Positions 35,260-46,440 of a stretch of DNA of 53,374 nt are shown in pieces. Every line of letters begins with the position of its first letter. Within the stretch, counting starts at the first letter, position 1. The DNA comes from Comamonadaceae bacterium (GTDB taxonomy: Bacteria; Pseudomonadota; Gammaproteobacteria; Burkholderiales; Burkholderiaceae_C): assembly GCA_027488255.1 (NCBI GenBank), contig JAIYBZ010000013.1:1-53374 (forward strand), written 5' to 3'. Below the pieces are notes generated by a model that made no database searches, was not told the origin of the DNA, and saw only the letters and a list, made by a program, of their open reading frames with translations. The translations under genes and the position numbers were made by a program.

Positions 35260-38200
35260 ATGTCCCAAGGTCTCATCCGCATCCGTGGCGCTCGCCAGCA
35301 CAACCTTAAAAACCTCGACTTGGACATCCGCACCGGTGAACTCACGGTGGTGACCGGGCCCAGTGGCTCTGGCAAATCGAGCTTGGTCTTTGACACGCTG
35401 TATGCCGAAGGCCAGCGCCGCTATGTGGAAACCTTCAGCGCCTATGCCCGTCAGTTTTTAGACCGCATGGACAAACCGGCGGTGGACAAAGTCGAGGGCG
35501 TGCCCCCCGCCATTGCGATCGACCAAACCAACCCGGTGCGCAGCTCGCGTTCCACCGTGGGCACCATGACCGAGCTGAACGACCACCTCAAATTGTTGTT
35601 CGCGCGCTTGGGGCAATTGTTTGACAAAGACACCGCGCAAGCGGTGCGACACGACAGCCCCGAGACCATTTATGCGGAGTTGGCGCAGCGCGCCGCACAA
35701 GCGCAAGACCCGCGCTTGGTGTTGACCTTTCCGGTGGAGTTGCCCGCCAACACCAGCGCCGACCAAGTGGCGCAATGGCTCTCGGCCAGTGGCTTCACCA
35801 AGGTGCAAGCCGAACGCGAGGTCGCCACGCCGACCGGGCCGCGCAAAGTGTTGGATGTGGTGGCCGACCGGTTCAGGTTGTCCAAGGCCGAAAAAGCGCG
35901 GGCCATCGAAGCCATTGAGGTCGCTTTGAAGCGCGGCGGACGCTTGAATGTGTATGCCGAAACAGCGGCCGAGTCCGACTCGGCTCCGGCGGTATTTGAG
36001 CAGTGGCGTTTCTCAACCGGACTGCATTGCCCGGACAGCGATGTGCGCTACACCGATCCCATCCCCTCGATGTTTTCATTCAACTCGGCCGTGGGGGCCT
36101 GCGAGTCTTGCCGGGGCTTTGGTCGGGTGATCGGGGTGGATTACGGTTTGGTCATCCCCAACGAAAAACTCACCCTGCGTGCCGGGGCCATCAAGACCAT
36201 CCAGACCCCGGCCTGGAAGGAGTGCCAAGACGATCTGATGCGGCACGCCGAAACCGCCGGCATCCCCCGCGACACGCCGTGGGAAAAACTCACCCCCGCG
36301 CAACAAGATTGGGTCATCAAAGGCTCACCTGAGTACAAAGGCAAGTGGAACCAGCAGTGGTACGGCATCAAACGCTTTTTTGAATACTTGGAGAGCAAGG
36401 CCTACAAAATGCACATTCGGGTGCTGCTGTCCAAGTACCGCAGCTACACCGAGTGCCCCACCTGCCAAGGCGCACGCCTGAAGACCGAGAGCTTGCTGTG
36501 GCGCATTGGCAGCCATGCCGATGCCGATGGCGTGTTGCCGCTGGAAAAGCGATTCATGCCCGCAGGCGTCAAGTGGACGCGCGCGCAACTCGAAGCCTTA
36601 CCGGGCCTGAGTCTGCACGACATGATGATCATGCCGATCGATCGCCTGCGCCAATTTTTTGACCGCATGAGCGCCTCGGCTGTGGCCTTGGCTTCGGCCG
36701 ATGCTGAGGCGCAAGCCCTCAAGCTGCTGTTAGAAGAAATCACCACCCGCCTGAAATACCTGTGCGATGTGGGCATTGGCTACCTCACCTTAGACCGCCA
36801 AAGCCGCACCCTGAGTGGCGGCGAGGTGCAGCGCATCAACCTCACCACGGCCTTGGGCACCAGCTTGGTCAACACCTTGTTTGTGTTGGACGAGCCCAGC
36901 ATTGGCTTGCACCCGCGCGACATGAACCGCATCACCCAAGCCATGCACCGCCTGCGCGATGCGGGCAACACCTTGGTGGTGGTGGAGCACGACCCGGCCG
37001 TGATGTTGGCCGCCGACCGAATGATCGACATGGGCCCTGGCCCCGGCGAGCGCGGCGGACAAATCGTGTTTGATGGCAGCACACACGATTTGCGACAAGC
37101 CGACACCCTGACAGGCGCTTATTTAGGGGGGCGCAAGCAAGTGGGCTTGGGCTTCAAGCGACGGGTCACTGACAGCACACCGCGTTTGATTTTGGAAGGC
37201 GCGCGCGAACACAACCTGCAAAACATCAGCGTTGATTTTCCTTTGCAGCGCTTGGTCACCGTCACCGGGGTGAGCGGCTCGGGCAAATCCAGCTTGATTC
37301 AAGATGTGTTGGCGCCCGCCTTGATGCGGCACTTTGGCAAAGCCACCGAAACGCCCGGCGCACATGACCGCTTGTTGGGGGCCGACCATTTGAGCGATGT
37401 GGTGTTTGTGGACCAGTCGCCGATTGGCAAAACAGCGCGTTCCAACCCGGTGAGTTATGTCGGTGCTTGGGATGCCATCCGAGAAATTTTTGCCACTGCG
37501 CCCTTGTCACGGCAGCGCGGCTACACCGCCAGCAAATTCAGTTTCAACAGCGGCGATGGCCGTTGCCCGGTGTGCGGCGGTTCGGGCTTTGAACATGTGG
37601 AAATGCAGTTTTTGAGCGATGTGTATTTGCGCTGCTCAGATTGCGATGGCCAACGCTACCGGCCTGAAATTTTGGAGATCAAAGTCGAGCGACAAGCCAT
37701 TGGCGAGTCTGCGCCCCGCCACTTGAGTGTGGCCGATGTGCTGGCGCTCACGGTGAGCGAGGCGGCGGCTTTGTTTGCGCAAGACCGCGAGGTGATTCGT
37801 GCCTTGCAGCCCATTGTTGATGTGGGCCTCGAATATGTGCGCTTGGGGCAACCCGTGCCCACCTTGTCGGGCGGTGAGGCGCAGCGCCTCAAGCTGGCGG
37901 GCTTTTTGGCCGAGGCCGCCCGCAGCGCCGCCAAGAGCCGCCAAAGCTTGGCGCGCAAAGGCACGCTGTTTTTGTTTGACGAGCCCACCACGGGCCTGCA
38001 CTTTGACGACATTGCCAAGTTGATGCGCGCTTTGCGCAAGCTGCTTGAGGCGGGCCATTCGTTGATCGTGATTGAGCACAATTTAGATGTGATCCGGGCC
38101 AGCGACTGGCTGATCGATCTGGGCCCCGAAGGCGGTGATGCCGGAGGGTGGGTCGTGGCCGAGGGCACGCCAGAAGACGTGCGACAACACCCCCGATCGC

Positions 38201-41055
38201 ACACCGCGCAGGCGTTGCGCGACTACGCCGAGTCGATGGGCGAGATGGTGGTGGATGGCCAGCCCGTCGCCCACTCGCCACAGAAAGTTCAAGCCCGCGA
38301 GGCGGCGGCCCAATACACGCCCGCCACCCCACGGGTGCCGGCTTTCAACCCCAACATCCAAATCGTCAACGCCAAAGAACACAACCTGAAAAACCTCAGC
38401 GTGGACATTCCGCGTGGCAAATTCAATGTGGTCACGGGTGTCAGCGGTTCGGGCAAGTCGACCTTGGCGTTTGACATTTTGTTCAACGAAGGGCAGCGCC
38501 GTTATTTGGAAAGTCTGAATGCTTACGCGCGCTCTATCGTGCAGCCTGCAGGCCGCCCTGAAGTGGATGCGGTCTACGGCATTCCGCCCACCGTGGCGAT
38601 TGAGCAGCGCTTGTCGCGGGGAGGACGCAAATCCACCGTGGGTACCACCACCGAGGTGTGGCATTTCTTGCGCTTGCTGTATGTGAAGCTGGGCATTCAG
38701 CATTGCGTGCATGACCAGATGCCGGTGCAACCCCAAACGCCCGACAGCATCGTGGCGCAACTGATGACGCAGTTTCGGGGACAACACATTGGCTTGCTGG
38801 CGCCGCTGGTGAGCAACCGCAAGGGGGTCTACACCGAGTTGGCCGATTGGGCGCGGCCCCGTGGCTTCACGCATTTGCGCGTGGATGGTGACTTCTTGCC
38901 CACACAAGGTTTTCCGCGCCTCGACCGCTTCAAAGAACACAGCATTGAATTGCCAGTGGCCAGTTTGGATGTCACGCCCTCAGAAGAAACCGCATTGCGT
39001 CAGGCCCTGACGCAGGCCCTGGAGCACGGCAAAGGGGTGGTGCACGTGTTGAGCGACCTGGGCGATTTGCGCGACGCGATGGCAAGCGGCACATCGACCG
39101 CGCGCATCGGCCAGCAGCGCGTGTTTTCCACGCTGCGCGCTTGTCCGCAGTGCGCCACATCCTATGCCGAACTCGACCCCCGCTTGTTCTCTTACAACAG
39201 CAAGCACGGGTGGTGCAAAGATTGCGTGGGCACGGGCATTCAGCTGAGCAAAGACGAACGCAAGGTGTTTGACGATTCGGTGCAAGACGACAAAGACAAA
39301 GGGCGCGAGCAAACGTTTACCGAGCCCGAAATCGAAGACTTGGCCGATGTGGCATGCCCCTCTTGCGAGGGCACGCGCCTGAACGCCACGGCCCGTGCCG
39401 TGCGGCTTGGTTCTGCGCCGGGGCAAGGTTGGCGCATCACCGACATTGCCCGCTTGTCCGTGACCGATGTGCGGCAGTGGGTAGAGCAGTTGAGCCTCAC
39501 GGGTCGTGATGCGGAAATCGCGCGCGATTTGGTGCCCGAAATCAAGAGCCGATTGGAGTTCTTGGAAGAAGTGGGCTTGGGTTACCTCACCTTGGATCGT
39601 GGCGCTCCCACGCTGTCGGGCGGTGAGGCACAGCGCATTCGGCTGGCCGCACAACTGGGCAGCAACTTGCAAGGGGTTTGCTATGTGTTGGACGAGCCGA
39701 CCATTGGCCTGCACGCGCGGGACAACCAAATTTTGTTGAACGCGCTGCACAAACTGGGCGACAAGGGCAACACCTTGGTGGTGGTCGAGCACGACGAGGA
39801 CACCATTCGCCGCGCCGATCACATCATCGACATTGGCCCAAGTGCAGGCAAGCGCGGCGGGCGCCTGGTGGCGCAAGGCTCGGTGGCCGATGTCACGGCC
39901 ACGGCAGATTCACAAACAGGCCGTTATTTGCTGCACGCCATGAAGCACCCGCTGCAAGTGCGGCGTGAGGTGCAGGCGGCAGCGCTGCCCCTGCAATGGC
40001 TCAGTTTGAAGGGGGCGCACCTGCACAACCTGCGTCAGGTCGATGTGCAGGTGCCACTGCAGCGCTTGGTTGCAGTCACGGGCGTCAGCGGTTCGGGCAA
40101 ATCCACCTTGGCCCGCGATGTGTTGTTGGCCAACGTGCAAGCGCTGGTCGGCCAGCGATCGACGTTTGCCGGGCGTACCGCGCAAGACGCTGGCCAACGC
40201 GTGGCTTTGACGGCGTGTGCCGATGTGCAAGGCTTTGAGACGATTGACCGGGTGCTGGAAGTCGACCAAACCCCCATTGGCAAAACCCCGCGCTCGTGCC
40301 CCGCGACCTACATCGGATTTTGGGACACCATTCGCAAGTTGTTTGCCGAAACCCTAGAAGCCAAAGCCAGAGGCTATGCGGCGGGTCGATTCAGTTTCAA
40401 CACCGGAGAAGGCCGTTGCCCCAGTTGCGAAGGCCAGGGCATGCGCACCATCGAAATGAGCTTTTTGCCGGATGTGAAAGTGCCTTGCGAAACCTGCCGT
40501 GGCGCGCGCTTCAACCCCGAAACACTGGCGGTCACTTGGCGCGGCAAGAGCATTGGCGATGTGCTGCAAATGGAAGTCGATGAAGCCGTGGACTTTTTTG
40601 CCAGCATGCCCACCATCGCGCACCCTCTGCAACTGTTGAAAGATGTCGGTCTGGGTTATCTGACGCTGGGGCAACCCTCCCCCACGCTCAGTGGCGGTGA
40701 AGCGCAACGCATCAAATTGGTGACCGAGTTGACCAAGGTGCGCGACGACATCGGCAAGCGCGGCAACAAAGCGCCGCACACCCTGTATGTATTGGACGAG
40801 CCCACCGTGGGCCTGCACATGGCCGATGTGGACAAGCTCATCAGCGTGTTGCACCGCTTGGTGAATGCCGGCCACAGCGTGATCGTCATCGAACACGATT
40901 TGGATGTGATTGCCGAAGCAGACTGGGTGATCGACTTGGGCCCCGAAGGCGGCAACGCTGGCGGCCGTGTGGTGGCCGCCACCACACCCGAAGCCTTGGT
41001 CCGCTTGGGCACCCACACCGGCGTGGCGCTGGGGCCGGTGTTGGCGCGGGGGTGA
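35260..41055 (+). CDS. Tandem (double-length) UvrA-like excinuclease ATPase
   Basis: 1931-residue protein, twice the usual UvrA (~940), made of two fused UvrA units with a junction near residue 1030. Four Walker A lysines are visible: K39, K676, K1066 and K1614. Each of the four ABC modules also has a LSGGE signature ([48 protein letters not shown]). Each unit keeps the C-terminal zinc finger (CPVCGGSG...CSDC from C769; CPSCEGQG...CETC from C1720), but the N-terminal CXXC zinc site of classical UvrA is missing in both. The units are diverged, so this is an old fusion. Long UvrAs of this kind occur in Burkholderiales and xanthomonads beside a normal UvrA. The stop abuts that of the convergent methyltransferase gene. 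Confidence 0.93.
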   Translation: MSQGLIRIRGARQHNLKNLDLDIRTGELTVVTGPSGSGKSSLVFDTLYAEGQRRYVETFSAYARQFLDRMDKPAVDKVEGVPPAIAIDQTNPVRSSRSTVGTMTELNDHLKLLFARLGQLFDKDTAQAVRHDSPETIYAELAQRAAQAQDPRLVLTFPVELPANTSADQVAQWLSASGFTKVQAEREVATPTGPRKVLDVVADRFRLSKAEKARAIEAIEVALKRGGRLNVYAETAAESDSAPAVFEQWRFSTGLHCPDSDVRYTDPIPSMFSFNSAVGACESCRGFGRVIGVDYGLVIPNEKLTLRAGAIKTIQTPAWKECQDDLMRHAETAGIPRDTPWEKLTPAQQDWVIKGSPEYKGKWNQQWYGIKRFFEYLESKAYKMHIRVLLSKYRSYTECPTCQGARLKTESLLWRIGSHADADGVLPLEKRFMPAGVKWTRAQLEALPGLSLHDMMIMPIDRLRQFFDRMSASAVALASADAEAQALKLLLEEITTRLKYLCDVGIGYLTLDRQSRTLSGGEVQRINLTTALGTSLVNTLFVLDEPSIGLHPRDMNRITQAMHRLRDAGNTLVVVEHDPAVMLAADRMIDMGPGPGERGGQIVFDGSTHDLRQADTLTGAYLGGRKQVGLGFKRRVTDSTPRLILEGAREHNLQNISVDFPLQRLVTVTGVSGSGKSSLIQDVLAPALMRHFGKATETPGAHDRLLGADHLSDVVFVDQSPIGKTARSNPVSYVGAWDAIREIFATAPLSRQRGYTASKFSFNSGDGRCPVCGGSGFEHVEMQFLSDVYLRCSDCDGQRYRPEILEIKVERQAIGESAPRHLSVADVLALTVSEAAALFAQDREVIRALQPIVDVGLEYVRLGQPVPTLSGGEAQRLKLAGFLAEAARSAAKSRQSLARKGTLFLFDEPTTGLHFDDIAKLMRALRKLLEAGHSLIVIEHNLDVIRASDWLIDLGPEGGDAGGWVVAEGTPEDVRQHPRSHTAQALRDYAESMGEMVVDGQPVAHSPQKVQAREAAAQYTPATPRVPAFNPNIQIVNAKEHNLKNLSVDIPRGKFNVVTGVSGSGKSTLAFDILFNEGQRRYLESLNAYARSIVQPAGRPEVDAVYGIPPTVAIEQRLSRGGRKSTVGTTTEVWHFLRLLYVKLGIQHCVHDQMPVQPQTPDSIVAQLMTQFRGQHIGLLAPLVSNRKGVYTELADWARPRGFTHLRVDGDFLPTQGFPRLDRFKEHSIELPVASLDVTPSEETALRQALTQALEHGKGVVHVLSDLGDLRDAMASGTSTARIGQQRVFSTLRACPQCATSYAELDPRLFSYNSKHGWCKDCVGTGIQLSKDERKVFDDSVQDDKDKGREQTFTEPEIEDLADVACPSCEGTRLNATARAVRLGSAPGQGWRITDIARLSVTDVRQWVEQLSLTGRDAEIARDLVPEIKSRLEFLEEVGLGYLTLDRGAPTLSGGEAQRIRLAAQLGSNLQGVCYVLDEPTIGLHARDNQILLNALHKLGDKGNTLVVVEHDEDTIRRADHIIDIGPSAGKRGGRLVAQGSVADVTATADSQTGRYLLHAMKHPLQVRREVQAAALPLQWLSLKGAHLHNLRQVDVQVPLQRLVAVTGVSGSGKSTLARDVLLANVQALVGQRSTFAGRTAQDAGQRVALTACADVQGFETIDRVLEVDQTPIGKTPRSCPATYIGFWDTIRKLFAETLEAKARGYAAGRFSFNTGEGRCPSCEGQGMRTIEMSFLPDVKVPCETCRGARFNPETLAVTWRGKSIGDVLQMEVDEAVDFFASMPTIAHPLQLLKDVGLGYLTLGQPSPTLSGGEAQRIKLVTELTKVRDDIGKRGNKAPHTLYVLDEPTVGLHMADVDKLISVLHRLVNAGHSVIVIEHDLDVIAEADWVIDLGPEGGNAGGRVVAATTPEALVRLGTHTGVALGPVLARG

Positions 41056-42219
41056 TCAGCCCGCCACGCCCAAACGCCACAGCGAAGTGACTTCGGCCGC
41101 GCGAGCGGCGTGCAGGGGGTCGGTGCGGTCTTGCGCTTTGCCATGCACGGGCTTCACATCCAGTCGGCCCAACACCTGCAGTCCGGCATCGGCGATCCAA
41201 CCCAGCAAGGCCTCGCGGGAGCGCAGGCCCAAATGCTCGGCCAGATCAGACAAGATCAACCAGCCTTCGCCGCCGGGGCTGAGGTGCGTGGGCAGGCCGT
41301 GCAAAAAGCCTTTCAGCATTTGGCTGCCTTCGTCGTACACCGCTTGTTCCAGAACCGAGGTGGGTCGTGCTGGCAACCAGGGCGGGTTGCACACCACCAA
41401 GGGCGCTTGACCGGGCGGGAAAAGGTGGGTTTGCAGCAACTGCACTTGGTTTTGCAAGCCCAAGCGTTGCAGGTTGTCTAAGGCGCAGGCCAAGGCGCGT
41501 TCAGAGAGGTCGGTGCCGATCACCTTTTTTGCGCCACGCCGGGCCAGCACGGCCGACAAAACACCGGTGCCCACGCCGATATCAAATGCCACCGGGTCGG
41601 CGGCAAATGCGGGGGGCAAGGGCGCTTGGGTGACCAAATCGATGTATTCGCCGCGCACGGGCGAGAACACGCCGTAATGCGGATAGATGCGCAAGGCTTC
41701 GCCCATGGCCGGCACGGCGACGCCGTTTTTGCGCCATTCAAACGCACCGATCACCCCTTGCAAACTGCGCAAAGACAGCACCGAGTTTTGTCCGTTGGAT
41801 GGCCCAAACGCCTGCACACAGGCGGCGTGCACATCCGGTGCACGGCGCAGATCGATGCGGTAGTCGGCACTCAACTCAACCAAGACTTGGCTCAGCACCC
41901 GTGTGCGCTGGGCTTGTGCTTGTCGGTGAAGATGAAAAGCGGCGCCCGGCAGCACAGGCGCATCGCCGTTTGATTTTTGTGGGCGAACTTTTTTGGGCTT
42001 GTCGATGCGGCGTGTCAGCGCTTGCAGCATTTGGCGGGCGTTTTGAAAATCGCCACGCCACAACAGCCCTGTGCCCGCACAGGCCAGTCGGTAAGCGGTG
42101 TCGGCGCTCAGGGTGTCATCGGCCAGCACCACGTGTTTGGGCATCACTTGATCTGAGCGCCAGAGCGCCGAGCGAGAGGTGTCGTTCTCGGTCCACGACA
42201 AAGGGGAGGGGGCGTTCAT
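41056..42219 (-). CDS. Class I SAM-dependent methyltransferase (HemK-like small domain)
   Basis: 387-residue protein with a C-terminal Rossmann methyltransferase domain: FDIGVGTGVLSAVLARRG (SAM loop), VIGTDLSERALACALDN, and the catalytic NPPW in VVCNPPWLPARPT. The NPPW motif marks amino-group methylation of RNA, DNA or glutamine in proteins. The N-terminal ~150 residues are unfamiliar. ATG 42219 (MNAPSPLSWTE) gives a better start than the open frame to 42294, which overlaps the next gene. Convergent with uvrA; stops form TGATCA. Confidence 0.82.
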   Translation of the reverse strand: MNAPSPLSWTENDTSRSALWRSDQVMPKHVVLADDTLSADTAYRLACAGTGLLWRGDFQNARQMLQALTRRIDKPKKVRPQKSNGDAPVLPGAAFHLHRQAQAQRTRVLSQVLVELSADYRIDLRRAPDVHAACVQAFGPSNGQNSVLSLRSLQGVIGAFEWRKNGVAVPAMGEALRIYPHYGVFSPVRGEYIDLVTQAPLPPAFAADPVAFDIGVGTGVLSAVLARRGAKKVIGTDLSERALACALDNLQRLGLQNQVQLLQTHLFPPGQAPLVVCNPPWLPARPTSVLEQAVYDEGSQMLKGFLHGLPTHLSPGGEGWLILSDLAEHLGLRSREALLGWIADAGLQVLGRLDVKPVHGKAQDRTDPLHAARAAEVTSLWRLGVAG

Positions 42220-42256
42220 GTGCAGGTCCGGTAAATGTTTTGTGGCGCCATCGACA

Positions 42257-43057
42257 TCAGAGGGGCGAAGTTCCGTGCAGGGCGGCCAACACATGACGGG
42301 TCAGCTCGGCAAAGCCAGCCCCGCGTTCGTGGCTCGTGATGTAGCGCGGCAGGTGGCTCAGTTGGGCCGCACAGTGCTGCAAGTTGGCCACGCCCACGCT
42401 GTTCTCGAAGTACTCGAACATCACTTGGTCGTTGCTTGAGTCTCCCACATACACCCATTGTGCTTGCTCAGCGTCCAGGTCTCGCCCCCAAAGTTCGCGC
42501 ACGATGCAGCGTGCCCCCGTGAGCTTGTTGTGCGAGCCCCACCAGCCGTTGATGTGGATGCTGCTGACAGTGGCGCTCATGCCGTGTGCTTGCATCAGGT
42601 GCACCACTTGCTGGATGCCCGCTTCGGGCAATGCGGTGAATTCGCTGTGGTCGATGGCAATGTCGGTTTCCCGGCCTGCGCTGTCGCGTGCGCGTTGCGC
42701 GCCGGGCACGGTGTGCTCGATGAGCGTCAACATCTGTTGCAAGCGCGCGAAGTGGTCGCGGCGTGTGGCCGGGTCTTGTTGGTAGATTTTGCGCAGCCCG
42801 TCTGGCGTGGACGGTTGCAAACCCACGGCGCCGTTTTCGGCCACGATCGCATCGACAGGCCAGCGCATGGCAAAGGGCTCGCTCCAGCCCACTGGTCGGC
42901 CGGTGATCGGCACCACCAGCAAGCCCGCGGCCTTCAGGTCGGCCAGGGCTTGCAAGGCATCACCGGTGATGGCCCCCTCGGTGGTCAGCGTGTCGTCGAT
43001 GTCGGTGAAGACACCCACAAGAGGGCGCGGTGGCCGCCAGCTGGAAAGAGGGCGCAT
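42257..43057 (-). CDS. HAD-IIB phosphatase (sucrose/mannosyl-3-phosphoglycerate phosphatase-like)
   Basis: 266-residue Cof/MPGP-type HAD phosphatase. Motif I is VFTDIDDTLTTEG (D19, D21), motif II is PITGRPVGW, and motif IV is YVGDSSNDQVMFEYF. The cap region with SIHINGWWGSHNK is typical of sucrose-phosphate and mannosyl-3-phosphoglycerate phosphatases. The sugar substrate is unknown and no partner synthase is nearby. ATG 43057 lies 5 bp past the prfC stop, so it is likely co-transcribed with prfC. The longer open frame to 43300 overlaps prfC and is rejected. Confidence 0.85.
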   Translation of the reverse strand: MRPLSSWRPPRPLVGVFTDIDDTLTTEGAITGDALQALADLKAAGLLVVPITGRPVGWSEPFAMRWPVDAIVAENGAVGLQPSTPDGLRKIYQQDPATRRDHFARLQQMLTLIEHTVPGAQRARDSAGRETDIAIDHSEFTALPEAGIQQVVHLMQAHGMSATVSSIHINGWWGSHNKLTGARCIVRELWGRDLDAEQAQWVYVGDSSNDQVMFEYFENSVGVANLQHCAAQLSHLPRYITSHERGAGFAELTRHVLAALHGTSPL

Positions 43058-43061
43058 GGGG

Positions 43062-44690
43062 TCAGCCTGCGCTGCCCAATGACAGCCCCGCGTGCTCACG
43101 CAGGGGGTGGAAATGGATTTTTGGGAATCGCTCTTGTGCCAAGCGCACGTCATAAGGGCTGGTGCACAAATAGGCCAAGGTGCCGGCGGCATCGAGTGAC
43201 ATGCGCTGTGGATAGGCGTTGGTGAACTCGCGCAGCTCGGCCGGGGTGTCGGCGGTGATCCAGCGGGCGCCGGTGTACTGGCAGCCTTCCAAGCGCACAT
43301 CGCAGTCGTATTCGGCCTTCAGTCGGTGTTGCACCACTTCAAACTGCAACTGACCCACTGCACCCAGCAACATCGGCCCACCGATTTCGGGTTTGAAGAC
43401 CTGAATTGCCCCTTCTTCACCCAGTTGGTCGAGTCCAGTTTGCAGTTGTTTGGTGCGCAGCGGGTTCTTCAAGATCACGGTCATGAAGAGTTCAGGCGCA
43501 AAGAAAGGCAAGCCGGTGAATTGCAAATTGGCCCCATCGGTGATGGTGTCGCCCAGTTGCACGCCGCCATGCGTGGTGAAGCCGATGATGTCGCCGGCAT
43601 AGGCTTCGTCCACCGCCTCGCGGCGTTGCGACAAAAAGGTCACCACGCTGGTGGGGCGCAGCTCTTTGCCGGTGCGTTGCACCTTGAGCTTCATGCCGGG
43701 GGCGTATTTGCCCGAGGCCATGCGCACAAAGGCGATGCGGTCGCGGTGGTTGGCGTCCATATTGGCTTGCACCTTGAACACCACGCCCGAGAACGCGCTG
43801 TCTTCGGGCTGAATTTCTTTCACCACGGGCTGCTTGTTGACGATCAAATTGCTGGTGCGCGGCTTGGGTGCGGGGGCCAAGTCGACCAAGGCGTCCAGCA
43901 CTTCCATCACCCCGAAGTTGTTCACGCCCGAGCCAAAGAACACCGGGGTTTGTTTGCCCGCCAAAAACGCCACTTCGTCAAACGCAGGCGACGCACCGGT
44001 GGCCAGCTCCATGCTGTCCATGGCGCTTTGCCACTCGAGGCCAAAACGCTCGGCGAGTTGGGCTTGCTCGGTGAGCGGAATGGTTTCAAAGTCTTGCGGC
44101 AAACGCTCACTGCCCGAGTCAAAGACCGTCATGGCTTGGGTGCGCAGATTGACAATGCCGCCAAACAATTTGCCTTGTCCCACCGGCCAAGTCATGGGCA
44201 CGCAGGGCATGCCCAATTCGCGCTCGACTTCGTCCAAGATGTCCAGCGGGTCACGTACTTCGCGGTCCATCTTGTTGACGAAGGTGATGATGGGCGTGTC
44301 GCGTTGACGGCACACCTCGATCAGACGGCGGGTTTGGGCTTCCACCCCGTTGGCCGCATCGATCACCATCAAGGCCGAGTCCACCGCTGTCAGCACGCGG
44401 TAGGTGTCTTCTGAAAAGTCTTTGTGGCCGGGGGTGTCGAGCAAGTTGATGACGTGCTCGCGGTACAGCATCTGCATGACAGACGATGCCACCGAAATGC
44501 CGCGTTGCTTTTCAATTTCCATCCAGTCGCTGGTGGCGTGGCGAGAGGCTTTGCGCGCCTTCACCGAGCCGGCAATTTGAATGGCCCCCGAAAACAGCAA
44601 GAGTTTTTCGGTCAGGGTGGTTTTACCCGCATCGGGGTGAGAAATGATGGCAAAAGTCCGGCGGCGCCGGGTTTCGTGGGCGTAGGTCAC
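43062..44690 (-). CDS. prfC: Peptide chain release factor 3
   Basis: 542-residue translational GTPase that removes RF1/RF2 from the ribosome after termination. G motifs: ISHPDAGKTTLTEK (G1), DTPGHKDF (G3), FVNKMDREVRDP (G4). RF3 landmarks include RHATSDWMEIEKQRGISVASS and QFEVVQHRLKAEYDCDV. Length is normal. It has its own upstream gap shared with the divergent ahcY region. Downstream genes overlap or nearly abut it, which suggests one transcript. Confidence 0.95.
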   Translation of the reverse strand: MTYAHETRRRRTFAIISHPDAGKTTLTEKLLLFSGAIQIAGSVKARKASRHATSDWMEIEKQRGISVASSVMQMLYREHVINLLDTPGHKDFSEDTYRVLTAVDSALMVIDAANGVEAQTRRLIEVCRQRDTPIITFVNKMDREVRDPLDILDEVERELGMPCVPMTWPVGQGKLFGGIVNLRTQAMTVFDSGSERLPQDFETIPLTEQAQLAERFGLEWQSAMDSMELATGASPAFDEVAFLAGKQTPVFFGSGVNNFGVMEVLDALVDLAPAPKPRTSNLIVNKQPVVKEIQPEDSAFSGVVFKVQANMDANHRDRIAFVRMASGKYAPGMKLKVQRTGKELRPTSVVTFLSQRREAVDEAYAGDIIGFTTHGGVQLGDTITDGANLQFTGLPFFAPELFMTVILKNPLRTKQLQTGLDQLGEEGAIQVFKPEIGGPMLLGAVGQLQFEVVQHRLKAEYDCDVRLEGCQYTGARWITADTPAELREFTNAYPQRMSLDAAGTLAYLCTSPYDVRLAQERFPKIHFHPLREHAGLSLGSAG

Positions 44691-44785
44691 AAGGGGGTCC
44701 TGAGGTCATGCGGGCACCCTGAAGGCCGCCCGTGGTCGCCAAACCCGAGTCAGGGTGGCGAAAAGGGTGATTTTACGGGTTGCAC

Positions 44786-44813
44786 TTGTCCCTTTTGGTG
44801 ATCTTCGTATAAT
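44786..44813 (+). promoter_or_regulatory. Promoter of the ahcY operon
   Basis: TTGTCC (44786-44791) and a perfect TATAAT (44808-44813) are 16 bp apart. Transcription would start near 44820, at the first base of the riboswitch aptamer. Confidence 0.7.
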
Positions 44814-44820
44814 GGCGGCC

Positions 44821-44909
44821 ATCCGAGGAGCGTTGCAGCGCCCCCTGACTTGGCGACAAGTTGGCAGCGGGGCGTGAGGCTCGGATCACTTCAACAGCAA
44901 CGACGCTCA
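44821..44909 (+). ncRNA. S-adenosylhomocysteine (SAH) riboswitch
   Basis: The aptamer core of SAH riboswitches is present. P1 pairs ATCCGAG (44821-44827) with CTCGGAT (44880-44886). P2 pairs CGCCCC (44839-44844) with GGGGCG (44869-44874) and is capped by CTTG-GCGA-CAAG. The pseudoknot pairs GAGCGTTG (44828-44835) with CAA/CGCTC (44898-44908). It lies directly before ahcY, the known target of this class. It senses SAH and turns the gene on. Confidence 0.9.
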
Positions 44910-44939
44910 TCCACTCGACGTGCGGTGAGCCTGTTTTTT
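44905..44939 (+). terminator. Riboswitch-controlled intrinsic terminator
   Basis: GCTCATC (44905-44911) pairs with GGTGAGC (44924-44930) as a 7-bp stem with one G-U pair. After a bulged C the stem continues with CAC/GTG around a TCGAC loop, and CTGTTTTTT follows. Its left arm reuses GCTC of the pseudoknot, so the ligand-bound aptamer should block this terminator. Confidence 0.7.
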
Positions 44940-44997
44940 CCATTCAGTGCTTTCATCCACGCCTGTGGTTCATTCACATTGCTTTGGAGCTGAACAC

Positions 44998-46431
44998 ATG
45001 AATGCACGTTTGAACACCGCCCTGAACGCCGATTGCGTCATTGCCGACATCGGTTTGGCCGATTGGGGCCGCAAAGAAATCAAAATTGCCGAAACCGAAA
45101 TGCCCGGTTTGATGGCCATCCGTGAAGAGTTTGCCAAGAGCCAGCCTTTGAAAGGCGCGCGCATCACCGGTTCTCTGCACATGACCATTCAGACCGCCGT
45201 GCTGATTGAGACCCTGCAAGCCCTGGGCGCCAATGTGCGCTGGGCATCGTGCAACATTTTCTCGACACAAGACCACGCCGCTGCCGCCATCGCCGCCAAA
45301 GGCACGCCTGTGTTCGCCATTAAGGGCGAGACATTGGCCGACTACTGGGACTACACCCACCGCATCTTTGACTTTGGCGCCGCCGGCACCGAAGGCGAAG
45401 GCCCCAACATGATCTTGGACGACGGTGGCGATGCCACGTTGTTGATGCACTTGGGCAAGCGCGCTGAAAAAGACGCCTCCTTGATCGCCAACCCCACCAG
45501 CGAAGAAGAGACCTGCTTGTTCAACGCCATCAAGGCCAAGTTGGCGGTCGACCCCACCTGGTACAGCCGCAAAGGCGCGCACATCATTGGCGTGACCGAA
45601 GAGACCACCACCGGCGTGTTGCGCTTGAACGAGATGGCCGCCAAGGGCAGCCTGATGTTCCGCGCCATCAACGTGAACGACTCGGTGACCAAGAGCAAGT
45701 TTGACAACCTGTATGGCTGCCGCGAGTCGTTGGTGGACTCCATCAAGCGCGCCACCGACGTGATGATCGCGGGCAAAGTGGCTTGCGTGGCCGGTTATGG
45801 CGATGTGGGCAAGGGCTCGGCCCAAGCCTTGCGCGCATTGAGCGCCCAAGTGTGGGTCACCGAGATCGACCCGATCAACGCCTTGCAAGCCGCCATGGAA
45901 GGCTACAAAGTGGTGACCATGGAATACGCCGCTGACAAGTGCGACATCTTCGTCTCGGCCACGGGCAACAAAAACGTGATCCGTTACGAGCACATGGCCG
46001 CCATGAAAGACGAGGCCATCGTCTGTAACATCGGTCACTTCGACAACGAGATCGATGTGGCTTCGTTGGAAAAACTGCAGTGGGACGAGATCAAGCCGCA
46101 AGTCGACCACGTCATCTTCCCTGATGGCAAAAAGATCACCTTGTTGGCCAAGGGCCGTTTGGTGAACTTGGGTTGCGCCACCGGTCACCCCAGCTTTGTG
46201 ATGTCGTCTTCGTTTGCTAACCAGACCATTGCCCAAATCGAGTTGTTCACCAAGCAAGACCAATACGAAGCCGGCAAGGTGTATGTGTTGCCCAAGCACT
46301 TGGATGAAAAAGTGGCTCGTTTGCACCTCAAGAAAGTCGGCGCCATGCTGACCGAGTTGAGCGACGAACAAGCGGCCTACATTGGTGTGCCGAAAAACGG
46401 CCCTTACAAAGCCGACACCTACCGTTATTGA
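44998..46431 (+). CDS. ahcY: Adenosylhomocysteinase
   Basis: 477-residue NAD-dependent enzyme that splits S-adenosylhomocysteine into homocysteine and adenosine and so relieves product inhibition of methyltransferases. Motifs: [20 protein letters not shown], the Rossmann loop [15 protein letters not shown] (near residue 266), and the C-terminal NAD-contacting KADTYRY. The family's long-type inserts fit this length. ATG 44998 has GGAG 10 bases upstream. It is preceded by an SAH riboswitch and followed by tlyA after 9 bp. Confidence 0.96.
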   Translation: MNARLNTALNADCVIADIGLADWGRKEIKIAETEMPGLMAIREEFAKSQPLKGARITGSLHMTIQTAVLIETLQALGANVRWASCNIFSTQDHAAAAIAAKGTPVFAIKGETLADYWDYTHRIFDFGAAGTEGEGPNMILDDGGDATLLMHLGKRAEKDASLIANPTSEEETCLFNAIKAKLAVDPTWYSRKGAHIIGVTEETTTGVLRLNEMAAKGSLMFRAINVNDSVTKSKFDNLYGCRESLVDSIKRATDVMIAGKVACVAGYGDVGKGSAQALRALSAQVWVTEIDPINALQAAMEGYKVVTMEYAADKCDIFVSATGNKNVIRYEHMAAMKDEAIVCNIGHFDNEIDVASLEKLQWDEIKPQVDHVIFPDGKKITLLAKGRLVNLGCATGHPSFVMSSSFANQTIAQIELFTKQDQYEAGKVYVLPKHLDEKVARLHLKKVGAMLTELSDEQAAYIGVPKNGPYKADTYRY

Positions 46432-46440
46432 AATCGCTGG

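Noticed and set aside
35260..41055. Tandem UvrA as an assembly duplication or a frameshift fusion
   Set aside because: The two halves differ clearly in protein and DNA sequence, and the frame is open throughout with an ordered linker, so it is a real fusion.
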